31,368 nucleotides of DNA from Protofrankia sp963555915. GTDB lineage: Bacteria; Actinomycetota; Actinomycetes; Frankiales; Frankiaceae. Below, piece by piece: positions 6,378-14,783 of the stretch. Location of the stretch: positions 1-31,368 of the forward strand of contig NZ_CAUVXL010000069.1 of NCBI RefSeq assembly GCF_963555915.1. Reading direction: 5' to 3'. Made by a program: the position numbers and the translations under genes. Each line of letters begins with the position of its first letter. Position 1 is the stretch's first letter. The notes beneath the pieces were generated by a model. That model searched no databases. It was not told the DNA's origin and saw only the letters and a list, made by a program, of their open reading frames with translations.

Positions 6378-7226
6378 TCAGCCGAGGGTTTTCGTCTCCT
6401 CGAGCAGCTCGTGGCCGACTTCCACGGCATGGGCGGCGGCCTGCTCGAGCTCGTGGCCGAGCTCCTCCAGCTCCGCGCCGCCGGCCATGAGCCTGGTCAG
6501 CTCGTCGAGCTTGATCTCCGACTTCGCGAAGTCGCCCAGGCTGCGTCCCCGCTTCAGCAGGAGGAACCGGTCGCCCACCGGGTAGGCGTGGTGCGGGTTG
6601 TGGGTGATGAAGATGACGCCCAGGCCGCGGTTGCGGGCCTGGACGATGTACTTCAGGACCACCCCGGCCTGCTTGACGCCCAGCGCGGAGGTGGGCTCGT
6701 CGAGGATGAGCAGCCGCGCGCCGAAGTACACCGCGCGGGCGATGGCAACGGACTGGCGTTCTCCGCCGGACAGCGTACCCACCGGCTGGTCGAGGTCACG
6801 GATGTCGATGCCCATGTCGGCCATCTCCTTCCGCGTGATTCGCTTTGCCGCTTCGCGGTCGAAACGCCGTAGCGGCCCCCAGCCTTTCGTCGGCTCGGAT
6901 CCGAGGAAGAAGTTTCGCCAGATCGCCATGAGCGGAACCATCGCCAGGTCCTGGTATACGGTGGCGATGCCGGCGTCGAGCGCTGCCCGGGGCGAGGAGA
7001 AATGTGTGGGCTCGCCGTCGAAGAGCAGCTGTCCGGCGTCGGGCGAATGGACGCCGGACAGGATTTTTATCAGGGTCGACTTTCCGGCTCCGTTGTCGCC
7101 GAGTACGCACGTCACCTCACCGGCCCGGACCGTTGTGGACACATCCTTCAGGGAGATCACGCTGCCGAAGTGCTTGGAGATGTTCTGGATCTCCAACAGC
7201 GGCGCGCCGGCGGAGTCCTGCTTCAT
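6378..7226 (-). CDS. Sugar/inositol ABC importer, ATPase subunit
   Basis: A 282-residue ATPase at the inner face of the membrane that powers uptake. It shows Walker A GDNGAGKST near residue 45, a Q-loop region ATVYQDLAMVP, the signature LSGGERQSVAIARA, Walker B RLLILDEPTSAL and the switch histidine in FITHNPHHA. It carries one nucleotide-binding domain, unlike the double-domain RbsA type; single-domain members of this family (FrcA type) are common. The last 35 residues are Glu/Ala/Leu-rich and probably helical. The ATG at 7226 was chosen because GGAGGTAG precedes it and the open frame above it overlaps the permease. The permease stop lies 5 bp upstream, so it is the last gene of the transport operon. 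Confidence 0.9.
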   Translation of the reverse strand: MKQDSAGAPLLEIQNISKHFGSVISLKDVSTTVRAGEVTCVLGDNGAGKSTLIKILSGVHSPDAGQLLFDGEPTHFSSPRAALDAGIATVYQDLAMVPLMAIWRNFFLGSEPTKGWGPLRRFDREAAKRITRKEMADMGIDIRDLDQPVGTLSGGERQSVAIARAVYFGARLLILDEPTSALGVKQAGVVLKYIVQARNRGLGVIFITHNPHHAYPVGDRFLLLKRGRSLGDFAKSEIKLDELTRLMAGGAELEELGHELEQAAAHAVEVGHELLEETKTLG

Positions 7227-7231
7227 GTCCA

Positions 7232-8275
7232 CTACCTCCGGTTCTTGCTGGCATAGCGACGGACGAACTGGTTGGCCAGCACCGCGAGCAGCAGCATCGC
7301 ACCAAGGAAGAACTTGAACCAGTCCGCGTCCCACCCGGCGTACACGATGCCCTGCGAGGTCATTCCGAAGATCAGTGCGCCGACCGACGCGCCGATGACG
7401 GAGCCGTATCCGCCGGTCAGCAGGCATCCCCCGATGACCGCCGCGACGATGAAGATCAGTTCCTGGCCGATGCCGGCCTGCGCCTGGATGGACGTGAGGC
7501 GCAGGACCTCGGTGTTCCCAACGAACCACGCGCCGGCGGAGGTGAGCATGAACAGCGTGGTGGTGGTTCTGCGTATGGGCACGCCCACGTTCGTGCTCGC
7601 GGTCTCGTCGCCCCCCACAGCGAAGATCCAGTTACCGAACCGGGTCTGTAGCAGGAGGTACGAACCGAGCGCGGTGAAAACCAGCCACCACACGATCGCG
7701 ATCTGGAAGTTCGTACCGCCGATCGAGACGGTGCTGGCGATCATCCGGTGCACGCCCGAGTATCCTGGCACTGAATCCAGGCCGCTGACCTGGACGGTGT
7801 TCGTGACGGCCTTGGTGACCCCGAGGTTGAGGCCCTGCAGCATGAGGAAGCTGCCCAGCGTGATGATGAAGCTCGGAAGCCCCGTACGCATGACGAGATA
7901 CCCGTTGGCGAATCCGATAGCGAGCACCAGCGCCAGCGAGGCGAGCATCGCCGGGTAGAGGTTCCAGCCGTAGTGGGTGGTGAGCAGTCCGGTCGTGAGG
8001 CCGGCGGTTCCGGCCTGCACGCCGGCCGAAAGGTCGAAGTGACCGCCGATCATCAGCAGGGCGACCGGGACCGCCATGATGCCGAGGGTCGACGCCGGGT
8101 CCAGCCAGTTCGCGACGCCGCTGGTCGACCGGAAGACGTTCGACTGGAACGCGAAGAAGACGAAGACGACGATCGCGCCGATCAGCGATCCCAGCTCGGG
8201 TTTGATCAGCAGCCTGCGCGGGAGGCCGACGCGAGCGATACGCTCGTCGGCCGCGGGTAAGACGGTGGTGGTCAT
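7232..8275 (-). CDS. Sugar/inositol ABC importer, permease subunit
   Basis: A 347-residue inner-membrane protein of the RbsC/BPD_transp_2 type. Hydrophobic segments follow a charged N-terminus (GLPRRLLIKPELGSLIGAIV): IVVFVFFAFQSNVF, LGIMAVPVALLMIGG, LASLALVLAIGFANG, GLPSFIITLGSFLML and, near the end, FIVAAVIGGCLLTGGYG and FFLGAMLLLAVLANQF. The motif FDLSAG (FDLSAGVQAG) is the family's 'H-x-DLS-G' signature. The ATG at 8275 was chosen because GGGAA precedes it; the ATG at 8296 lies in the intergenic hairpin. It sits between the binding-protein and ATPase genes. The location next to iolA argues for inositol as substrate. Confidence 0.88.
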   Translation of the reverse strand: MTTTVLPAADERIARVGLPRRLLIKPELGSLIGAIVVFVFFAFQSNVFRSTSGVANWLDPASTLGIMAVPVALLMIGGHFDLSAGVQAGTAGLTTGLLTTHYGWNLYPAMLASLALVLAIGFANGYLVMRTGLPSFIITLGSFLMLQGLNLGVTKAVTNTVQVSGLDSVPGYSGVHRMIASTVSIGGTNFQIAIVWWLVFTALGSYLLLQTRFGNWIFAVGGDETASTNVGVPIRRTTTTLFMLTSAGAWFVGNTEVLRLTSIQAQAGIGQELIFIVAAVIGGCLLTGGYGSVIGASVGALIFGMTSQGIVYAGWDADWFKFFLGAMLLLAVLANQFVRRYASKNRR

Positions 8276-8298
8276 GGTTCCCTTCCCGAGGAGCACCG

Positions 8299-8335
8299 CC
8301 GTCGGGGAGAGCCGCGCGGCGGCCCTCCCCGACGG
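8299..8335 (-). promoter_or_regulatory. Intercistronic hairpin between binding-protein and permease genes
   Basis: CCGTCGGGGAG (8299-8309) pairs perfectly with CTCCCCGACGG (8325-8335), with a 15-nt loop. It starts 8 bp after the binding-protein stop and has no T-run. Such hairpins after ABC binding-protein genes often protect the upstream message, giving more binding protein than permease. Confidence 0.6.
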
Positions 8336-8342
8336 TCGTCCG

Positions 8343-9332
8343 CTAGCGGGTACCGGCCCTCGCGAGGGCCAGGATCGCGCCCGCGTTTTCCTTGGTGACG
8401 AAGCTGGGGCCGGTCAGCACCGGCTGGCCCCCGCCGAGGGTATTGCCGTTGGACTTGTAGAGCGTCAGCATCACGATCGGGAGGTAGCCCTGGACGTAAG
8501 GCTGCTGATCCACCGCGAAGGCGATCTTTCCGCTTTCCACGGCCTGGGCGACGTCGACGCTAAGGTCGAAGGTGGCCAGAGTCGCCTTGGAGCCAGTCTG
8601 CACGATCGCCGTTTCGGCGACCGCCGCGACTTGGCCGCCCAGCGTGAGGACGCCGTCGATGGAGGGATCCTGCTGGAGCTTGGCCTTGATCGTGGCCTCG
8701 GCCCCCTGCAGGTCGTTGTTGTCGACCTGGATGTTCTCCGTCGTGCCGCCGAGGCCCGCCTCGGCCCCCGCGCATCGCTGCTCCAGCCCGACGTTGCCCG
8801 CTTCCTGGATCACGCACAGCAGCTTCTTGACGCCCGTCGTCTTCAGCCGCTGGCCGACCGCGGTGCCCGCGACCGTCTCGTCCTGGCCGACGTGGGCCAG
8901 TGCGCCGAACTTGCTGGAACGGGACTGACCCGAGTTGATGGTGATGACCGGGATACCAGCCGCCACCGCCCTCTTGATGGGTGCGGCCAGGGCGTCCGGG
9001 TTCGCCATCGAGACCACCAGGCCGTCGACCTTCTGGTTGACCGCCGCGTCGATGAGCTGCCCCTGCTTCTGCGGGTCGCCGTCACTTTGGTAGCTGACGC
9101 TCACGCCCTCGTCCTTGCCGCCATGCTGGGCGCCCGCCTTCACGATGCTCCAGAAGGAGTCGCCGACGCCGCCGTGGGTCACGACCGCGAACTTGTACCC
9201 GTATCCGCCGGAACCCGAGCTCGAACCGCTCGCGGTGGCTCCGCTGTCCGAACTGGAGCCGCCGCAGGCGGTCAAGCCTAAGGCCATCGTCACGGCAATC
9301 ACAATCGAGGCTCGGCGTCGTGAGAATTTCAT
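8343..9332 (-). CDS. Sugar/inositol ABC importer, substrate-binding lipoprotein
   Basis: A 329-residue type 1 periplasmic-binding protein. The signal peptide MKFSRRRASIVIAV ends in the lipobox LTAC, so Cys23 would be lipid-anchored outside the membrane. A Ser/Gly linker follows, then the usual two-lobe pattern: VTHGGVGDSFWSIVKAGAQ, KVDGLVVSMANPDA, GIPVITINSG, HVGQDETVAGTAVG and DGVLTLGGQVAA. These are the RbsB/IbpA-type ligand-binding features. The ATG at 9332 was chosen because it gives the signal peptide and is preceded by GAGGGAGAAGC; the frame above it is spurious. The ligand is most likely myo-inositol by context. A 149-bp gap separates it from iolA, so a separate promoter is possible. 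Confidence 0.9.
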   Translation of the reverse strand: MKFSRRRASIVIAVTMALGLTACGGSSSDSGATASGSSSGSGGYGYKFAVVTHGGVGDSFWSIVKAGAQHGGKDEGVSVSYQSDGDPQKQGQLIDAAVNQKVDGLVVSMANPDALAAPIKRAVAAGIPVITINSGQSRSSKFGALAHVGQDETVAGTAVGQRLKTTGVKKLLCVIQEAGNVGLEQRCAGAEAGLGGTTENIQVDNNDLQGAEATIKAKLQQDPSIDGVLTLGGQVAAVAETAIVQTGSKATLATFDLSVDVAQAVESGKIAFAVDQQPYVQGYLPIVMLTLYKSNGNTLGGGQPVLTGPSFVTKENAGAILALARAGTR

Positions 9333-9481
9333 TGCTTCTCCCTCGTTTTTCGCCAAGCGTCCACCGATGCTTCCCGTCCCGGCGCCTGGCAGCGAATAGT
9401 GGGTTACCCGACCCGGCAGGAACCGGGCAGTCAAGAGGCGGCCGGCCGTCCAGCCGGTGAAGTATGAACCGCTCCCTTCGC

Positions 9482-10978
9482 CTAGGTGGCGGTCGGAAAG
9501 TGGAAGCTGGCCTGGACCCCGCCCGCGGGACGGGGCCAGCGGGAGGTGACAGCCTTGGCTCGCGTGTAAAATCGGACGCCCTCGGGCCCGTGGATGTGGG
9601 AGTCGCCGAAGAGCGAGTCCTTCCAGCCGCCGAAAGAGTAGTAGGACATCGGAACCGGGATCGGCACGTTCACGCCGATCATTCCGACCGTGACCGCGCG
9701 CTGGAATGTCCGGGCCGCCTCGCCGCTGGCGGTGAACAGAGCGGTGCCGTTCCCGTAGGGGTTGGCGTTAATGAGGTCAATCGCCTCATCCAGGGTGTTG
9801 ACGCGGACGACGACGAGGACCGGGCCGAATATCTCCTCGCGGTAGACGTCCATCGCGGGCGTCGCGCGGTCGATCAGGGTGGGTCCCACGAAGAACCCGT
9901 CTTCGTGGCCGGCGACCGCGAGATCCCGGCCATCGACGACGAGCGTCGCGCCCTGGTCGGCCCCGGACGCGACCAGCCCGATGATCCGCTCGCGGGCGGC
10001 GGCGGTGACCACGGGTCCCATATCGACCCCGGCCGCGGTGCCCGGTCCGACCCGGACTGACTCCGCCTTCTCCCGCAATGCCTCCACCAAGGCGTCCGCG
10101 ACGTCGCCGACCGCCACCGCCACCGAGATTGCCATGCAGCGCTGCCCGGCGGATCCGAACGCGGCGGCGACAAGGTGGTCGGTGGCGAAATCCAGGTCGG
10201 CGTCCGGCAGCACTACGGCGTGGTTCTTGGCCCCGCCGAGTGCCTGGACTCGCTTTCCGTTCCGACTCGCCGTTTCGTGGACGTACCGGGCGATGGGCGT
10301 CGAACCCACGAAGGACACCGCCGCCACGTCCGGGTGGCCCAGGAGCGCGTCGACCGCCGTCTTGTCGCCATTGACGACGTTGAAGACCCCATCTGGCAGA
10401 CCAGCCTCGGCCCACAGGGAGGCCGCGAGCAACGAGGCCGACGGGTCGCGTTCGCTCGGCTTGAGCACAAACGTGTTGCCACAGGCGATGGCCACCGGAT
10501 ACATCCACATCGGCACCATTACCGGGAAGTTGAACGGCGTGATACCGGCGACAACACCCAGCGGCTCGCGGAAGGAAAACAGGTCGACTCCACGCGAGAC
10601 CTGGTCAGAGTAGGAACCCTTGAGGAGTTCAGGTATTCCGCAGGCGTACTCCACGACCTCCAGGCCGCGCTGGACCTCGCCAGCCGCGTCCGAAAGCACC
10701 TTGCCGTGTTCATCCGAAATGATTGCGGCCAGCTCGCCCATCCGCGCGTTGACCAGTTCACGGAAGGCGAACAGCACCTTCGTTCGCGTGCTCAGCGAGG
10801 ACTGCGACCATTCCACGAAGGCATCCGCCGCCACCCGCACCGCGTTGTCGACGTCCGCCGGGGTGGCGAGGACGACCTGCGCCTGGGCCTCGCCCGTCGC
10901 GGGGTTCCAGACGGTTCCATGACGGGCGGACGTGCCGGGTGTCGGCTTCCCGCCGATCCATTGCTCAATGGTTCTCAC
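9482..10978 (-). CDS. iolA: Methylmalonate/malonate-semialdehyde dehydrogenase (CoA-acylating)
   Basis: A 498-residue aldehyde dehydrogenase of the MmsA/IolA type, which turns malonate semialdehyde into acetyl-CoA and CO2 with NAD and CoA. PFNFPVMVPMWMYPVAIACG and KPSERDPSAS form the cofactor side. GSAGQRCMAIS holds the catalytic Cys. ALGGAKNHAVVLPDAD replaces the usual ELGGK, so the general-base Glu is absent, a hallmark of the CoA-dependent subfamily. NPYGNGTALFT and PVPMSYYSFGGWKDSLFGD close the protein. The start is GTG at 10978 with a weak GGA-type ribosome site. It is the last catabolic gene of the operon, 96 bp after iolD with a hairpin between. The neighbouring iol genes favour the inositol role over valine degradation. 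Confidence 0.93.
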   Translation of the reverse strand: MRTIEQWIGGKPTPGTSARHGTVWNPATGEAQAQVVLATPADVDNAVRVAADAFVEWSQSSLSTRTKVLFAFRELVNARMGELAAIISDEHGKVLSDAAGEVQRGLEVVEYACGIPELLKGSYSDQVSRGVDLFSFREPLGVVAGITPFNFPVMVPMWMYPVAIACGNTFVLKPSERDPSASLLAASLWAEAGLPDGVFNVVNGDKTAVDALLGHPDVAAVSFVGSTPIARYVHETASRNGKRVQALGGAKNHAVVLPDADLDFATDHLVAAAFGSAGQRCMAISVAVAVGDVADALVEALREKAESVRVGPGTAAGVDMGPVVTAAARERIIGLVASGADQGATLVVDGRDLAVAGHEDGFFVGPTLIDRATPAMDVYREEIFGPVLVVVRVNTLDEAIDLINANPYGNGTALFTASGEAARTFQRAVTVGMIGVNVPIPVPMSYYSFGGWKDSLFGDSHIHGPEGVRFYTRAKAVTSRWPRPAGGVQASFHFPTAT

Positions 10979-11045
10979 ATCGAGGTCCGTTCCGTTGCGG
11001 ATGATCGTTGAGGTGGAACGCGGGTGGACAGCAATGCGGACGGCC

Positions 11046-11069
11046 CTGCCCGGGCGCCCGCGCGGGCAG
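11046..11069 (-). promoter_or_regulatory. Hairpin between iolD and iolA
   Basis: CTGCCCG (11046-11052) pairs with CGGGCAG (11063-11069), 5 bp past the iolD stop. No T-run follows, so partial attenuation or message protection is more likely than full termination. Confidence 0.4.
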
Positions 11070-11074
11070 GAGCT

Positions 11075-12976
11075 TCAGAGGAACGGCCGCTGGTTCACCT
11101 TGTTGGCCTCGTATGACTTGCGCGCCTGGCGGGTGGAGTCGAGCTCGGCGACCTCGGCCACCGGAACGTCCCACCAGGACTCGCTGCTGGGCGCCGGGAC
11201 CAGCGGGTCGGTCTCGACGTGGACGAGGACCGGCCCCGACCGCGGCCCCTTGGCCTGTCGCAGCGCGTCCCGGAACTCGTCGATCGTCCGCGCCCGCAGG
11301 ACCTCGACGCCTAGGCTGGCGGCGTTGCCGGCGAGATCCACCGGCAGCACGTCGCCGTCCAGCCGGCCGCTGTCCGGGTCGCGGTAGCGGTATCGGGTGC
11401 CGAACCGCTGGGCGCCGACCGCGTCGGACAGTGCGCCGATCGAGGCGAATCCCTGGTTCTGAACCAGGACAACAATGATCTTGATGCCTTCCTGGACGGC
11501 CGTGACCAGTTCCTGCGCCATCATGAGGTAGGAGCCGTCCCCGACCATGACGAAGACATCGCGGTCCGGCGCGGCGATCTTCGCGCCGAGCCCACCGGCG
11601 ATCTCGTAGCCCATGCACGAGTAGCCGTACTCGACGTGGTAGCCCTTGGGATCCCGGGTGCGCCACAGCTTGTGCAGGTCACCCGGCATCGAGCCGGCCG
11701 CGCACACGACCACGTCCCGTGGGTCCGCCACCTCGTTGACGACGCCGATCACTTCGGACTGGGCCGGCACCGGGGTGTGGCGCAGGGCGTAGGCGCGCTG
11801 CACCGTCCCGTCCCACTCGGCGGCGAGCCGCCCTGCCAGTTCCCGGTAGCTGTCCGCCACCGACCACCCCGACAGCCCCTCCGTCAGGGCCCGCAGCGTC
11901 TCGCGGGCATCGGCGACGACCCCGACCCCCGCGTGCTTCACCGCGTCCAGCGTGGCGACGTTGACGTTCACGAAGCGGACGCCGGGATGGGCGAACGCGG
12001 TCCGCGACGCGGTGGTGAAGTCGCTGTAGCGGGTGCCGATGCCGATGACGACATCGGCCTGCCGCGCGATCCGGTTGGCCGCGGTGGTGCCGGTGCTGCC
12101 GACGGCACCGAGCGCGAGCGGATGGTCGTAGCGCAGCGACCCCTTGCCGGCCTGGGTCTCCGCCACCGGGATGCCGGTGGCCTCCGCGAACACCCGCAAC
12201 TGTTCGGTCGCCTCTGCGTAGATCACGCCGCCGCCGGCGACGACCATCGGCCGCCGCGCCGCTCTGATCACGTCAAGGGCGCGGATGAGCGCCGCCGGCT
12301 CCGGCACCGGCCGGCGGACGTGCCACACCCGCTCGGCGAACAGTTCGACCGGCCAGTCGTGCGCCTCGGCCTGGACGTCCTGGGGCAACGCCAGCGTCAC
12401 CGCGCCGGTCGTCGCCGGGTCCGTCAGCACCCGCATCGCGCCGAGCAGCGCCGACGACAGCTGCTCTGGCCGCCATACGCGGTCGAAAAACGCCGACACC
12501 GGCCGGAACGCGTCGTTGACCGACACGTCGTAGCCGCGCGGGTCCTCCAGTTCCTGCAGCACTGGGCTGGCCACCCGGGTGGCGAACACGTCGCCCGGCA
12601 GTAGCAGCACGGGCAGCCGGTTGATGGTGGCCAGCGCCGCGCCGGTCACCATGTTCGTCGCGCCTGGGCCGATCGACGACGTGCAGGCCAGCGTCGACAG
12701 CCGGTTACGCATCCGGGCGAAGGCGGTCGAGGCGTGCACCATGCCCTGCTCGTTGCGTGCCTGGTAGTACGGCAAAGCACCGGGCGTGCGCAGCTCGGCT
12801 TCCAGCAACGCCTGGCCGATCCCGGCCACATTGCCGTGCCCGAAGATCCCGAAACAGCCAGCGAACAGCTTGTGCCGGACGCCGTCACGTTCGCTGCGCT
12901 GGGCCGCCAGGAAGCGCACGAGCGCCTGGGCAACGGTGAGCCGAACCAGGCCAGCGCCCTCCAAGGTCACAATCAC
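11075..12976 (-). CDS. iolD: 3D-(3,5/4)-trihydroxycyclohexane-1,2-dione hydrolase
   Basis: A 633-residue ThDP-dependent enzyme that opens the diketo-inositol ring to 5-deoxy-glucuronate. The N-terminal domain has FGIFGHGNVAGIGQAL and RNEQGMVHASTAFA, where the Glu is the cofactor-activating residue, then SIGPGATNMVTGAA. The central domain has RPMVVAGGGVIYAEA. The C-terminal domain has ThDP-binding VGDGSYLMMAQELVTAVQ and VLVQNQGFASIGALS. The length matches other IolD proteins. The GTG at 12976 is chosen because it overlaps the iolB stop by 4 bp (GTGA) with GGGGGAGG upstream; the frame above it runs inside iolB. The family call is firm and the chain of overlapping genes confirms the pathway. Confidence 0.95.
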   Translation of the reverse strand: MIVTLEGAGLVRLTVAQALVRFLAAQRSERDGVRHKLFAGCFGIFGHGNVAGIGQALLEAELRTPGALPYYQARNEQGMVHASTAFARMRNRLSTLACTSSIGPGATNMVTGAALATINRLPVLLLPGDVFATRVASPVLQELEDPRGYDVSVNDAFRPVSAFFDRVWRPEQLSSALLGAMRVLTDPATTGAVTLALPQDVQAEAHDWPVELFAERVWHVRRPVPEPAALIRALDVIRAARRPMVVAGGGVIYAEATEQLRVFAEATGIPVAETQAGKGSLRYDHPLALGAVGSTGTTAANRIARQADVVIGIGTRYSDFTTASRTAFAHPGVRFVNVNVATLDAVKHAGVGVVADARETLRALTEGLSGWSVADSYRELAGRLAAEWDGTVQRAYALRHTPVPAQSEVIGVVNEVADPRDVVVCAAGSMPGDLHKLWRTRDPKGYHVEYGYSCMGYEIAGGLGAKIAAPDRDVFVMVGDGSYLMMAQELVTAVQEGIKIIVVLVQNQGFASIGALSDAVGAQRFGTRYRYRDPDSGRLDGDVLPVDLAGNAASLGVEVLRARTIDEFRDALRQAKGPRSGPVLVHVETDPLVPAPSSESWWDVPVAEVAELDSTRQARKSYEANKVNQRPFL

Positions 12977-13884
12977 AGTAGCCTCCCCCGGCCTGTCGGT
13001 GTCATGGGTAGGCGCGGGTCGATGTCGGCCACGCCCCACGTCCTCCGCACCCACGCGTGCGCGGGGTCATCACAGATCAGCCAGGCACGCTCCGGCCCCG
13101 GACCGGCCATGACGTTGAGGTAGTAGAGGTCGTAGCCCGGGGCCGCCATGGCCGGGCCGTGCCAGCCGTGCGGGATGATCACCACGTCGCCGGACCGCAC
13201 CTCGGCCAGCAGATCGGCCGGCCGCCGCGGCGTGCCGTAGACCCGCTGGTACCCGGCGCCGGGACCGGCCGGACCCGCGGCGACTTCGAAGTAGTAGATC
13301 TCTTCCAGCTCGGTCTCCCCCGGGCGCTGTTCGTCGTGCTTGTGCGGCGGGTAGGACGACCAGTTCCCAGCCGGAGTGAGCACCTCGCAGGCAATCAGAC
13401 GGTCGGCGTCGAAGCTCTCCGGCGTGCAGAAGTTGTTGACCTGCCGGGAGCAGGAGTCGGCCCCTCGCAGCTCCACGGGCACGTCGGCGGCGGACACGTA
13501 GCGCGCCGGCAGGGCACGGCGCGCCACCGCCGACGGGAACGCGAACCGGCCGCCCTGCCGGCTGCGCACCGTCGCCACTGCGTCTCTGGGCAGGTAGACG
13601 AAGTCGGTCGGGCCGTCGAAGACGTCACCGCGCCCGGCCAGCTCCCACCGGGTTCCGCCATGCTCGACCTCGCAGGAGCCGGACAGCGGAAGCACAATCG
13701 TCTCGCGGTCGTCGGTGCCGAACGTCCTCGACTCGCCCGGCTCCAGCCATAGGACCCGCAGCCCCGAGAACTCCCAGCCGGCCCGCTTCGGGCCCAGATC
13801 CAGCCGCCAGTCGCCGTCACCGAGCGTCCCTGCTGGGATGTGCCAGCCCCCGCCGTCCCCGCGCCCGCCAGCACCGGTACTCAT
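12973..13884 (-). CDS. iolB: 5-deoxy-glucuronate isomerase
   Basis: A 303-residue bicupin that converts 5-deoxy-glucuronate to 2-deoxy-5-keto-gluconate. The first cupin half has SGLRVLWLEPGESRTFG and ETIVLPLSGSCEVEHG. The second half has the metal-site patterns SSYPPHKHDEQR, ELEEIYYFEV and VIIPHGWHGPAMAAPGYDLYY. RQVNNFCTPESFDADRL is typical of IolB. The length is close to that of family members (about 270-300). The ATG at 13884 overlaps the aldolase stop by 4 bp (ATGA), and its own stop overlaps the iolD GTG, so translation is coupled on both sides. The N-terminal 12 residues are Gly-rich and variable. Confidence 0.94.
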   Translation of the reverse strand: MSTGAGGRGDGGGWHIPAGTLGDGDWRLDLGPKRAGWEFSGLRVLWLEPGESRTFGTDDRETIVLPLSGSCEVEHGGTRWELAGRGDVFDGPTDFVYLPRDAVATVRSRQGGRFAFPSAVARRALPARYVSAADVPVELRGADSCSRQVNNFCTPESFDADRLIACEVLTPAGNWSSYPPHKHDEQRPGETELEEIYYFEVAAGPAGPGAGYQRVYGTPRRPADLLAEVRSGDVVIIPHGWHGPAMAAPGYDLYYLNVMAGPGPERAWLICDDPAHAWVRRTWGVADIDPRLPMTPTGRGRLL

Positions 13885-14783
13885 GCCGACACCTTTCCTA
13901 GTGCTGGCCGGACGAGCTGGGCGGCGCCGGCCACCGCCGCCGCCACGTCTCCGCCAGGCGGGTAGAGCAACGCGCGGCCCACCACCAGGCCCCGCACGCC
14001 GGGCAGCGTCAGCGCCCGCGCCCAGGAGGAGTAGGTCTCCTCGATCGCCCCGACCGGATCGCCACCAAGCAGCAGCGTCGGCAGCGTGGTGGCGGCCATG
14101 ACCTCTTCCAGCCCGTCCACCACGGGCAGCTTCAGCCAGGTGTGCGAGGTGGTGGCGCCGAGCCCGGACGCCACCGCGACCGACTTCACCACCGCCGCCG
14201 CGGTGAGGTCGTTGTGCAGCCGCCCGTCGACACGGCGCGAGATGAACGGCTCGAGCATCGCGACCCGGCCGAGCCGGGCCAGCTCGGTGACCGCCCGACC
14301 GCAGGACTCCAGCGTGCGAACCGTCCCCGGATCGGCCAGGTCGATGCGGCAGAGCATCTTCCCGCCGTCGAAGCCCATCGCCGCGATCGTCGCCGCGTCG
14401 TAGCCGGTGAACCTGTCGTCGAGCTCGAACACGGCGCCCTGTAGCCCGCCCCGGTTCATCGACCCGAAGACGACCTTGCCCTCCAGCGCCCCGAGCAGGA
14501 GCAGGTCTTCCAGTATGTCCGCGGTACCGAGCACCCCGTCCACGGAGGGGTCGGCGAGCGCGGTCATCAGGCGGAGCAACAGGTCGTCCCGGTCGGCCAT
14601 CGCCGTAGCGTCGCCTCGCACCCCCAGCGCGCCGCGGGCCGGATGGTCGGCAGCCAAGATCAGCAGCCGGCCGGAGTCGTTCAGCAGGGGCCGCCGCGTG
14701 CGCTGGGCGGCCCCCTCCGCGACGGCTCCGGGATTACGCGCGCGCATCTCGCGCAGCTCCCACAAGCGGTGGTCAGACGGCAT
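13881..14783 (-). CDS. Cgl0159-family (beta/alpha)8 aldolase-like protein
   Basis: A 300-residue TIM barrel of the Cgl0159 family, which is found inside actinobacterial iol clusters. It has LLILAADHPARGALGV near residue 40, VDGVLGTADILEDLLLLGA, KVVFGSMNRGGLQG, GGKMLCRIDLADPGT, LEPFISRR and TSHTWLKLPVVDG, where the Lys would suit a Schiff-base aldolase. TLPTLLLGGDP and GVRGLVVGRALLYPP are the phosphate-binding end. No iolJ is present, so it most likely performs the IolJ step: cleavage of 2-deoxy-5-keto-gluconate 6-phosphate into malonate semialdehyde and dihydroxyacetone phosphate. That role is inference from context and fold. The ATG at 14783 overlaps the end of iolC by 11 bp; the open frame above it lies in iolC. 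Confidence 0.85.
   Translation of the reverse strand: MPSDHRLWELREMRARNPGAVAEGAAQRTRRPLLNDSGRLLILAADHPARGALGVRGDATAMADRDDLLLRLMTALADPSVDGVLGTADILEDLLLLGALEGKVVFGSMNRGGLQGAVFELDDRFTGYDAATIAAMGFDGGKMLCRIDLADPGTVRTLESCGRAVTELARLGRVAMLEPFISRRVDGRLHNDLTAAAVVKSVAVASGLGATTSHTWLKLPVVDGLEEVMAATTLPTLLLGGDPVGAIEETYSSWARALTLPGVRGLVVGRALLYPPGGDVAAAVAGAAQLVRPALGKVSA

Noticed and set aside
8076..9281. A 401-codon plus-strand open frame across the permease and binding-protein genes
   Set aside because: It is the antisense shadow of two firmly identified minus-strand genes in GC-rich DNA and has no family motif.
12273..12604. Small open frames inside iolD on both strands
   Set aside because: They are shadows of the ThDP enzyme in GC-rich sequence, without ribosome sites or motifs.
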